Positions 1-5,991 of a stretch of 6,384 nt of DNA are shown piece after piece. The notes beneath the pieces were generated by a model. The model had not been told where the DNA came from. It did not search any database and saw nothing but the letters and a program-made list of their open reading frames with translations. Made by a program: the position numbers and the translations under genes. The number at the start of each line of letters is the position of its first letter. Within the stretch, counting starts at the first letter, position 1. Source of the stretch: Bacteroidales bacterium (GTDB taxonomy: Bacteria; Bacteroidota; Bacteroidia; Bacteroidales; Azobacteroidaceae); assembly GCA_020860885.1 (NCBI GenBank), contig JAJBTS010000005.1:1-6384 (forward strand). The letters are read 5' to 3'.

Positions 1-2
1 AA

Positions 3-77
3 GAGCTATACAGGGAGGGAAATTATAGTAAGGATCGTTATTTTTTATATAGAGTCTTATTTCGTTTCCAATTGTAA
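3..77 (+). CDS. Possible 3' end of an upstream gene
   Basis: An open frame enters from the left edge and stops with TAA at 75-77, giving 24 residues that end in YRVLFRFQL. The hydrophobic and aromatic ending could be the last strand of an outer-membrane beta-barrel, but this is only a guess from the residue pattern. A second frame is also open from position 1 to about 96, so the reading frame is uncertain. The piece is too short to assign a family, and it may be non-coding. Confidence 0.22.
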   Translation, partial: ELYREGNYSKDRYFLYRVLFRFQL

Positions 78-166
78 AAACTTTATAAATTGTTAAAATA
101 ATTCTTTTGATTGACAAATTTACAAAATAAATCCCATCAGCTCCTCTATAATGTCATGAAAAGAAT

Positions 167-174
167 TACATTTG
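167..174 (+). promoter_or_regulatory. Bacteroidota -7 promoter box for the FKBP pair
   Basis: TACATTTG matches the TAnnTTTG -7 consensus of the Bacteroidota housekeeping sigma factor. It sits about 45 bases before the ATG at 219, leaving an A-rich leader of usual length. No good TTTG -33 box is visible at the expected distance of about 20 bases, so the match rests on one element. The rest of 78-218 is AT-rich and shows no other structure I can support. Confidence 0.45.
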
Positions 175-218
175 CATTTGAAGTGTAGAATATTAACAGA
201 AATAAAAGAAAAATTAAA

Positions 219-825
219 ATGAGTGATATAAGCAATGAGTTCGACAAGATAAGTTATGCTTTAGGAATGAATATGGGAAACAGTTTCCGTTCTTCCGGAA
301 TTAAAGAGCTGAATATCAAAGATTTTGCTCAGGCTATTGACGATGTAATGAAAGGAAATTCATTAAAAATAAGTTACGACGAAGCAAAACAAGTCATGAA
401 CGAATTTTTTACCAAATTGCAGGAAGAAAAACTTACCATAAACAAAAAAAGCGGGAGAAGAATTTCTTAGGATCAATAAAGAAAGACCTGGCGTTCAATC
501 TACTCCCAGCGGTATTCAATATGAAATCCTTAAAGAAGGAAACGGCGCCAAACCGAAATCGACCGATAAAGTAAAAGTCCATTACGAAGGAAAGCTTATA
601 GACGGTCAGATTTTCGACAGTTCCATAAAAAGAGGAGAACCTGCTACTTTCGGGTTAAACCAGGTAATTCCGGGATGGACAGAAGGGTTACAATTAATGC
701 CGATAGGTTCTAAATACCGTCTTTATATTCCTTCGGAATTAGCTTATGGAGAAAGAGGAGCCGGAGAAATGATCGAGCCCAATAGTACCCTGGTATTTGA
801 GGTAGAATTATTAGATATATTATAA
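219..825 (+). pseudogene. Cytoplasmic FKBP-type peptidyl-prolyl isomerase, frameshifted
   Basis: This is an FkpA/Mip-like prolyl cis-trans isomerase that catalyses rotation of Xaa-Pro bonds during protein folding. The first 77 codons encode the FKBP N-terminal (dimerisation) domain, with KISYALGMNMG near residues 10-20 and a helical DFAQAIDDVM segment. At the A7 run 444-450 the frame is lost and stops at 468-470. Dropping one A restores an open frame to TAA 823-825, giving a 201-residue protein of normal family length. The restored half is a full FKBP domain with the conserved [19 protein letters not shown] and LAYGE blocks. There is no signal peptide or lipobox, so the product would be cytosolic. 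The next FKBP gene begins 19 bases downstream, so the two are probably cotranscribed. The perfect conservation after the break argues for a very recent mutation, a sequence error, or slippage-dependent expression. Family assignment is sure; functional status is not. Confidence 0.85.
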
Positions 826-844
826 TAAAATAAATAGTCTTAAA

Positions 845-1729
845 ATGAAAAAGTTAGTGAAAATTTCTTTGTTATCTACAATGGCCTTTGCCTGTGTAGC
901 TTTATCTTCATGTAATGCACAAGTTCCTAAAGCAGATCTTAAAACGGATCTGGATTCCATTTCGTATGCACAGGGAGTGTTATCAGCATCCCAGATAGAT
1001 CAAATGTTTATGCAACTTGGAATAGAGGATGCAAACAGAAAAGATTATATAAATGGTTTCCTTAAAGGAATGAAAGCAGATCCGAAAAATTCTAAAGAAA
1101 AGGCTGCTGTAATAGGAGAATGGATGGGAACTCAATTTGCTGCACTGGTATTCCCTACTGCAGGACAAGAGATCTTTCAGGATTCTACTCTATCGCTAAG
1201 CAAAGAAAATTTTAGCGCCGGATATATCGCCATGATCGAAGATCCTGAAAGCGCAATAATGAAAGTTGACGAAGCGCGTCCTTACATGATGACTACGGTC
1301 GAAAAAGTAAGAGGTGAAGCGTTTGAAAAGAAAAATGCAAAAGCAAAGGAAGAAAACGAAGCATTCCTTGAAAAGAATAAATCCGAAGAAGGTGTTGTTG
1401 TTTTACCCAGCGGCCTTCAATACAAAGTGGTTAAAGAAGGAAATGGTCCTAAGCCAGTTGCTACGGACAAAGTAAAAGTGGATTATCACGGAACAAATAT
1501 CTACGGAGAAGTATTTGATAGCTCTATAGAAGCAGGAGAACCTATTACTTTCGAATTGAACCGTGTAATCAAAGGCTGGACAGAAGGTCTTCAGTTAATG
1601 CCTGTAGGATCTAAATATATCCTTTACGTACCTTACGATCTTGCATACGGCAGGGAAGCGCATTCAGAAAAGATAGGACCTTATGCAACTCTTATCTTCG
1701 AAGTAGACTTACATGAAATCGTAAAATAA
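845..1729 (+). CDS. FKBP-type peptidyl-prolyl isomerase, lipoprotein
   Basis: This is a 294-residue intact FkpA/Mip-like prolyl isomerase, probably a periplasmic folding factor anchored to a membrane. Residues 1-23 form a lipoprotein signal: a KK-rich start, a hydrophobic core and the lipobox LSSC, with Cys23 as the expected lipidated residue. An FKBP N-terminal domain follows, opening with DSISYAQG (about 37-44), then a charged lysine/glutamate-rich helix (about 152-182). The catalytic FKBP domain covers about 188-293. It keeps the pocket residues expected of the family: Tyr in VDYHG (about 214), Asp in FDSS (about 225), Trp in GWTEG (about 245) and Tyr in LAYG (about 268). By hand count its catalytic domain is about 60% identical to that of the preceding gene, so the pair probably arose by tandem duplication. 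No promoter of its own is visible in the 19-base gap. A large inverted repeat begins 13 bases after the stop. Confidence 0.93.
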   Translation: MKKLVKISLLSTMAFACVALSSCNAQVPKADLKTDLDSISYAQGVLSASQIDQMFMQLGIEDANRKDYINGFLKGMKADPKNSKEKAAVIGEWMGTQFAALVFPTAGQEIFQDSTLSLSKENFSAGYIAMIEDPESAIMKVDEARPYMMTTVEKVRGEAFEKKNAKAKEENEAFLEKNKSEEGVVVLPSGLQYKVVKEGNGPKPVATDKVKVDYHGTNIYGEVFDSSIEAGEPITFELNRVIKGWTEGLQLMPVGSKYILYVPYDLAYGREAHSEKIGPYATLIFEVDLHEIVK

Positions 1730-1742
1730 TTTGCCCAGCAAT

Positions 1743-1786
1743 AATGTGCTGATATACTTGACATTGTCACTGTTTATCAGCACATT
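1743..1786 (+). repeat. Nested inverted repeat between FKBP and Lrp-type genes
   Basis: Perfect 12-bp arms AATGTGCTGATA (1743-1754) and TATCAGCACATT (1775-1786) flank a second, almost co-centred palindrome TGACA-T-TGTCA (1759-1769). As RNA this would fold into a strong interrupted hairpin just after the FKBP stop, which suits a transcription terminator. However, no T-run follows, only CATTTATAAAC. It also ends 30 bases before the start of an Lrp/AsnC regulator. Such regulators commonly bind palindromes near their own promoters, so it may instead be an operator. I cannot decide between these roles. Confidence 0.6.
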
Positions 1787-1816
1787 CATTTATAAACACA
1801 TCTGTACATTCATATC

Positions 1817-2278
1817 ATGGAAAAGATAGACAAATTAGACCGGAAAATTCTGGAAATCATTTCTCAAAATGCACGTATTCCCTTTAAGGACGTAGCGGAA
1901 GTCTGCGGCGTATCGCGGGCTGCTATTCACCAGCGTGTACAAAAAATGATTGAAATGAAGGTAATTGTTGGTTCGGGCTACCATGTAAATCCTAAAGTAC
2001 TTGGTTTTAATACCTGCACTTATATTGGAGTAAAGCTGGAAAAAGGATCCATGTACAAAGACGTCGTTCCTGAATTGGAAAAGATATCCGAAGTGGTAGA
2101 ATGTCACTTCACTACAGGCCCTTATACTATTCTGATTAAACTTTATGCCAGGGACAATGAACATCTGATGGAATTATTAAATGGTCACATTCAAGAAATT
2201 CCAGGGGTAATATCAACGGAAACATTGATTTCCCTCCGGCAGAGCTTCAAACGTGAAATACCCATTTCTTCCGAATAA
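1817..2278 (+). CDS. Lrp/AsnC family transcriptional regulator
   Basis: This is a 153-residue DNA-binding regulator of usual length for the family. These proteins act as dimers or octamers and often sense amino acids or related small molecules. Residues 4-50 hold the winged helix-turn-helix, beginning LDRKILEIISQNAR, with SRAAIHQRVQKM (33-44) as the recognition helix. Residues about 66-141 form the RAM (ligand-binding/oligomerisation) domain. The family's usual Gly-x-Tyr-Asp turn reads GPYT here (101-104), with Thr in place of Asp, so the ligand cannot be inferred. The tail ISLRQSFKREIPI resembles Bacteroidales homologues. ATG 1817 places the HTH right at the N-terminus, as expected. A nested palindrome upstream (1743-1786) is a candidate autoregulatory site, and a hairpin follows the stop. 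It appears to be monocistronic; its target genes are unknown. Confidence 0.93.
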   Translation: MEKIDKLDRKILEIISQNARIPFKDVAEVCGVSRAAIHQRVQKMIEMKVIVGSGYHVNPKVLGFNTCTYIGVKLEKGSMYKDVVPELEKISEVVECHFTTGPYTILIKLYARDNEHLMELLNGHIQEIPGVISTETLISLRQSFKREIPISSE

Positions 2279-2303
2279 ATTAATTCTTTATCACATTATA
2301 TTG

Positions 2304-2356
2304 AGCCGTTTAAGATCTTTATTTTCTTAATAAATGATTAAGCGGCTTAAGTTTTT
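2304..2356 (+). terminator. Probable intrinsic terminator after the Lrp-type gene
   Basis: Arms 2304-2313 (AGCCGTTTAA) and 2338-2347 (TTAAGCGGCT) pair over 10 positions with one G-U. A second stem, TTTATT/AATAAA (2318-2323 with 2329-2334), closes a five-base loop inside. The hairpin begins 25 bases after the regulator stop and is followed by TAAGTTTTT. This is a reasonable terminator shape, though the T-run starts a few bases late. Confidence 0.6.
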
Positions 2357-2409
2357 ATAAACCCATAGTTAAATTTATTTAATGCGTTATATTCTCATTT
2401 TTTTTTATC

Positions 2410-2417
2410 TATTTTTG
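2410..2417 (+). promoter_or_regulatory. Possible -7 promoter box for the phosphatase gene
   Basis: TATTTTTG fits TAnnTTTG. Transcription would begin near 2424, leaving a leader of about 23 bases to the ATG at 2447 but only about 8 to the ATG at 2432. This supports the downstream start. No clear -33 TTTG is present, and the surrounding T-rich tract (nine T at 2398-2406) makes a chance match fairly easy. Confidence 0.35.
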
Positions 2418-2446
2418 TTATATAAGTTAGGATGAGAGGTAGATTT

Positions 2447-3505
2447 ATGCTTAAAAAATTACTTTTTTCTCTATTATATGTAATCCCTTGTATAAGCTGT
2501 ATGAAAGACAACTCTAAGATAAGTGTTGTTTGTGATCTTATGCCGAACGGGACGTACATGATTAAATGGGAAACCTTCCCTCCCATGGAAGGAACGGTAA
2601 AGATTTATGAATCAGCATCGCCGGACTCATTCAACCTTTCCTCACCTATTGCTGAACTGGACATACAAAAAGGCTACCAGAGAGTTTTAGGAATGCCAAG
2701 TTCAGGAAGATCTTATTTTCAACTGATATTTAATAAGAAGTACTCTATTATCACTACAGAAAGAGTCTTACCTACGCAAGGGATATCTAACTTCAGGGAT
2801 ATCGGTGGCTATGAAAACAAAGAAGGAAAATCCATAAAATGGGGAAAACTCTACCGTTCAGGCTCTATCGCTATGGCCACCAAGAGGGACATGCAAATGC
2901 TGGACATGCTAAAAATAGAAACTATCATTGATTTCCGGACACAAAAAGAAAGCTTTTCTTTTCCTAATAAATACAAAGCTCCTCAGGTATACAATATGCC
3001 TTTAAGAGGGAACAGATACGATATATTCTTTGACGAAATACTTTCTCAAAGAATGAAACGCATGGATATACTGTCTTATGATCAGAGCGTGTTTACATTT
3101 CTCCTCGAAAATAATTCCGATTATTTTATCCGGTTATTTGATGTATTACTGGAAGAAAAAAATTACCCTATAATTATTTACTGTTCTTTAGGCAAAGACA
3201 GAACGGCCATTGCCTCAGCTTTGATCCTGGCAGCTCTGGATATCGAAAGTGATCTGATCCTGGATGATTATCTTATGTCTAATGAATTGATCAATTACCA
3301 CGCATTGGTACGTAATGCACAAGCTTATCCCAGAGAGGTACAGGAAACAATTACCGCTCTATTCAGTGCACACAAAGAAACCATCAAAAATTCTTTCGAC
3401 GCAATAATTTCCGATTACGGTTCTATGGATAATTATTTTGAGCAGGAATTGAAACTTACTGTGAGTAAACGGGAAAAGCTTAAACACATACTTCTTTACG
3501 AATAA
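2447..3505 (+). CDS. Tyrosine/serine-type protein phosphatase, lipoprotein
   Basis: This is a 352-residue envelope protein of the Y_phosphatase3 (tyrosine/serine phosphatase) family, expected to hydrolyse phosphoester bonds through a cysteine intermediate. The N-terminus MLKKLLFSLLYVIPCISC is a lipoprotein signal with Cys18 as the likely lipid anchor. Residues about 20-105 look beta-rich and may form an Fn3-like domain (inference). The catalytic part begins at NFRDIGGY (about 115-122), with DFRT at 162-165. The P-loop is YCSLGKDRTA (245-254), with nucleophile Cys246 and Arg252 in the CX5R pattern. The His that usually precedes the Cys is Tyr here, and the usual Gly after RT is Ala. I chose ATG 2447 because AGAGG lies seven to eight bases upstream and the promoter spacing fits. 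An in-frame ATG at 2432 would add five residues (MRGRF). The substrate is unknown; it could be a phosphoprotein or another phosphoester. The gene seems to stand alone. Confidence 0.85.
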   Translation: MLKKLLFSLLYVIPCISCMKDNSKISVVCDLMPNGTYMIKWETFPPMEGTVKIYESASPDSFNLSSPIAELDIQKGYQRVLGMPSSGRSYFQLIFNKKYSIITTERVLPTQGISNFRDIGGYENKEGKSIKWGKLYRSGSIAMATKRDMQMLDMLKIETIIDFRTQKESFSFPNKYKAPQVYNMPLRGNRYDIFFDEILSQRMKRMDILSYDQSVFTFLLENNSDYFIRLFDVLLEEKNYPIIIYCSLGKDRTAIASALILAALDIESDLILDDYLMSNELINYHALVRNAQAYPREVQETITALFSAHKETIKNSFDAIISDYGSMDNYFEQELKLTVSKREKLKHILLYE

Positions 3506-3525
3506 TCATTATAAAAATGAAAATT

Positions 3526-3542
3526 ATTGCTTTTTAAGCAAT
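3526..3542 (+). terminator. Short hairpin after the phosphatase gene
   Basis: ATTGCTT (3526-3532) and AAGCAAT (3536-3542) form a perfect 7-bp stem with a TTT loop, 21 bases after the phosphatase stop. It is AT-rich and no T-run follows, so it would be a weak terminator. It lies about 18 bases before the helicase -7 box, so it could also be a protein-binding site. Confidence 0.35.
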
Positions 3543-3560
3543 CAATTGTAAATTCCTTCG

Positions 3561-3568
3561 TACCTTTG
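3561..3568 (+). promoter_or_regulatory. Bacteroidota -7 promoter box for the helicase gene
   Basis: TACCTTTG is a very good match to TAnnTTTG and resembles strong Bacteroides promoters. It predicts transcription from about 3575, giving a leader of about 20 bases before the TTG start at 3595. A -33 TTTG at the normal spacing is not evident. Confidence 0.65.
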
Positions 3569-3594
3569 TACCCGATTTTATAATACAATCTATT

Positions 3595-5346
3595 TTGAAG
3601 ACATTTGAAGAATTAGGGGTTGCTCCTATTATTGTAAGAGCAATCACAGAAATGGGATATGAAAATCCTATGCCGGTACAAGAAGAAGTGATTCCTTATT
3701 TACTCGGCAACGACAATGAAGTTATTGCACTAGCTCAAACAGGAACAGGAAAGACTGCTGCTTTCGGACTACCTATACTGCAACAAATCCAGATAAATAA
3801 TTTACAGCCTCAAGCTGTTATTCTATGCCCTACCCGTGAATTGTGTTTACAGATAGCGGACGATCTGAACGATTACTCCAAATACATGGAAAAACTAAAA
3901 GTCCTTCCGGTCTACGGAGGTTCCAGTATAGAGAGCCAGATAAGATCATTGAAACGCGGTGTACATGTAATTGTTGCTACTCCGGGAAGATTGATCGACT
4001 TGATTAACCGTAAAACAGTTGATTTACAATTTGTCAGGAATGTTATTCTTGATGAAGCGGATGAGATGTTAAATATGGGCTTTACAGAAAGTATAGATGA
4101 AATACTCTCTCATATTCCCGAAAGCCGGAACATGCTATTGTTTTCGGCTACTATGCCGAATGAAATCGCGAAGATTACCAAAAAGTATATGCGTAATCCA
4201 CACAAAATAGTTATCGGTAAAAAAAATGAGGGCGCGAAAAATGTAAAGCACATTTACTATATGGTTAATGCCCGGGATAAGTATCTTGTGTTGAAAAGGC
4301 TGGCAGATTATAACCCTAATATTTACGGAATTATCTTTTGCCGTACAAGAAAAGAAACCCAGGAAATTGCCGATCTGCTTATCAAAGATGGATATAATGC
4401 TGATTCTTTACATGGAGATCTATCGCAGGCACAACGCGATTATGTTATGCAAAAATTCCGTCTTCGCAATCTCCAATTATTGGTTGCTACCGATGTGGCT
4501 GCACGGGGATTGGATGTAGACGATCTGACTCATGTGATCAACTATGGTTTACCTGATGATATTGAATCTTACACTCATCGAAGCGGCAGAACAGGTAGAG
4601 CCGGGAAAACAGGTACTTCTATTGCAATTATCCACCTTAAAGAAAAGCATAAAGTCAGAGAAATTGAAAAGAAGATTAATAAAAAGTTTGAAACCGGTGT
4701 GGTTCCTTCGGGACAACAAATCTGTGAAAGACAACTTTTTAGCTTCATAGATAAATTGGAAAAAGTAAAAGTCAACGATGAAGAAATAAAAGATATACTT
4801 CCTTCTATTTATCGTAAGTTGGACTGGTTAGACAAAGAAGATATTATTAAACGTCTGATTTCTCATGAGTTTAACCGTTTAATCGATTATTATCAGGATG
4901 CTCAGGATATAGAATCTCCACAGGAGAGAGGCTCTTCCCGTTATGAAAAAAACAGTTTCTCCGAAAAGCGCTCAGGGAGAGGAACAGGTAACGCATCAGA
5001 GAGAGGATATGCCCGCCTATTCATCAATCTGGGGAAAACAGATGGCATAGGTCCTCAAAATATTATTGGCTTACTGAACGATAATATTACAGGAAAAAAA
5101 GTCGACATAGGACGCATTGACCTGATGAAAAATTTCTCTTTCTTTGAAGTAAAAGAAAAAGATATGAAGCGTGTTATACAGGAGTTGGACGGAATAAAAA
5201 TTTCTGGCAGAAGAGTCGCTGTAGAACAAGCACAGGCATCTTCATCCACGGAAAGTAAAAGAAATACAGGAAGACCATCCAGAGACGGAGGAAAAAAACG
5301 AGACTATAAATCCAAAGACAAGAAGACTTATTCTAAATCAAGATAA
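3595..5346 (+). CDS. deaD: DEAD-box ATP-dependent RNA helicase
   Basis: This is a 583-residue cytoplasmic helicase that unwinds short RNA duplexes using ATP. DeaD/CsdA and DbpA relatives act in ribosome assembly and cold adaptation. All core motifs are present: Q motif (Gln29), Walker A AQTGTGKT (47-54), PTREL (79-83), TPGR (129-132), DEAD (153-156), SAT (184-186), ARGLDV (303-308) and HRSGRTGRAG (328-337). A hydrophilic linker (about 435-470) leads to a DbpA-type RNA-binding domain (about 471-546, starting YARLFINLGK). A Lys/Arg/Ser-rich tail completes the protein. This core plus DbpA-domain layout fits DeaD/CsdA; the symbol is a family-level name. The start is TTG: no in-frame ATG lies between the promoter and this codon, and homologues begin with the same KTFEELG after Met. 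It has its own promoter and faces rsmD convergently. Runs of seven or eight A at 4219, 5094 and 5292 are all in frame. Confidence 0.95.
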   Translation: MKTFEELGVAPIIVRAITEMGYENPMPVQEEVIPYLLGNDNEVIALAQTGTGKTAAFGLPILQQIQINNLQPQAVILCPTRELCLQIADDLNDYSKYMEKLKVLPVYGGSSIESQIRSLKRGVHVIVATPGRLIDLINRKTVDLQFVRNVILDEADEMLNMGFTESIDEILSHIPESRNMLLFSATMPNEIAKITKKYMRNPHKIVIGKKNEGAKNVKHIYYMVNARDKYLVLKRLADYNPNIYGIIFCRTRKETQEIADLLIKDGYNADSLHGDLSQAQRDYVMQKFRLRNLQLLVATDVAARGLDVDDLTHVINYGLPDDIESYTHRSGRTGRAGKTGTSIAIIHLKEKHKVREIEKKINKKFETGVVPSGQQICERQLFSFIDKLEKVKVNDEEIKDILPSIYRKLDWLDKEDIIKRLISHEFNRLIDYYQDAQDIESPQERGSSRYEKNSFSEKRSGRGTGNASERGYARLFINLGKTDGIGPQNIIGLLNDNITGKKVDIGRIDLMKNFSFFEVKEKDMKRVIQELDGIKISGRRVAVEQAQASSSTESKRNTGRPSRDGGKKRDYKSKDKKTYSKSR

Positions 5347-5379
5347 TCCATTCTTAATTTTGGTCTTTTTTCTTATAAT

Positions 5380-5435
5380 ATTTTGGAAGAACGGGGTGAT
5401 TCGAGTTTATAGAAAACATTTCATTCTTCCAAAAT
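5380..5435. terminator. Inverted repeat between convergent genes, possible bidirectional terminator
   Basis: ATTTTGGAAGAA (5380-5391) and TTCTTCCAAAAT (5424-5435) are perfect 12-bp complements around a 32-base loop. The repeat fills the gap between the helicase stop (5346) and the rsmD stop on the other strand (5444). That position suits a shared terminator for both genes. T-rich sequence follows on the plus side (GATTTTATTCTTTT); on the minus side no T-run follows. The long loop makes it weaker than a classic terminator. Confidence 0.5.
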
Positions 5436-5443
5436 GCATGATT

Positions 5444-5981
5444 TTATTCTTTTATAAAGATAGAGAAATTAACCGCTCCATATATTCTTCTCTGTGAAAA
5501 ATAATGCAATTCTGAGAAATCATATTCTTTGGGATGTTCCATTACAAAAATACCTTTTTCTTTCAATATATTTTTCGTTAACACGATTTCAGGGAGGCTA
5601 CCCAATTCTTTTAAAGCAAATGGAGGGTCTGCAAAAATAAAATCAAAAGATTGTTTGCAGGATTCCAGAAATTTAAAAACATCTCCTTTTATAGTGATAA
5701 GATTGTTATCTTTCAATTCAGCTTTCACTTTTTTTAATGTATGCATAATGAGCCGGGTCTTTTTCTACACATACCACTTCTTTACAACCACGCGATAATA
5801 ATTCATAACTGATACTACCTGTTCCGGCAAATAAGTCTAAGGCAAATTTACCTTCCCAATCTATCAGATTGGATAAAACATTAAATAAATTTTCTTTAGC
5901 AAAATCGGTTGTAGGGCGTGATTTGAAAGATTTGGGAACTTCAAAACGCCTGCTTTTATACTTTCCACTGACGATACGCAT
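5444..5981 (-). pseudogene. rsmD: 16S rRNA (guanine966-N2)-methyltransferase RsmD, frameshifted
   Basis: RsmD methylates N2 of G966 in 16S rRNA on the assembling 30S subunit, using S-adenosylmethionine. The start ATG at 5981-5979 opens MRIVSGKYKSRRF, the usual RsmD beginning. RPTTDFAKE lies at about 22-30, the SAM-binding loop DLFAGTGS at 49-56 and VEKD at 72-75. In the run of seven A (T at 5729-5735 on the plus strand) the frame slips and stops at 5720-5718. Removing one A continues it as VKAELK through the catalytic DPPF (118-121) and MEHPKE to TAA at 5446-5444. The restored protein is 178 residues, normal for the family. As it stands, the first open frame lacks the catalytic DPPF and the second lacks the SAM loop. 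It lies 10 bases after the DUF4435-like gene and is probably cotranscribed with it. The break may be a real mutation or a homopolymer error. Confidence 0.9.
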
Positions 5982-5991
5982 ACATATTAAA

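Noticed and set aside
111..152. TTGACA (111-116) and TATAAT (147-152) as a sigma70-type promoter
   Set aside because: The gap between them is 30 bases, far from about 17, and this lineage uses a different consensus.
444..452. Programmed -1 ribosomal frameshifting on A AAA AAG in the first FKBP gene
   Set aside because: A -1 shift enters the frame beginning at 452, not the FKBP frame beginning at 451. Restoration needs loss of one base (+1 reading). The same holds for rsmD.
1835..2164. Minus-strand open frame of 109 codons over the Lrp-type gene
   Set aside because: It is a shadow of a well-conserved HTH/RAM coding sequence on the plus strand, with no family features of its own.
2432..2446. 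Upstream ATG at 2432 as the phosphatase start
   Set aside because: It lies only about 8 bases past the predicted transcription start and has no spaced ribosome site. ATG 2447 has AGAGG at good spacing and a cleaner signal peptide. It is not fully excluded.
4549..4775. Several short open frames on both strands inside the helicase gene
   Set aside because: All overlap the conserved motif VI and linker region of the helicase and show no independent coding signs.
5529..5798. Plus-strand open frame of 89 codons
   Set aside because: It lies antisense to rsmD, whose conserved motifs are on the minus strand, and it resembles no family.
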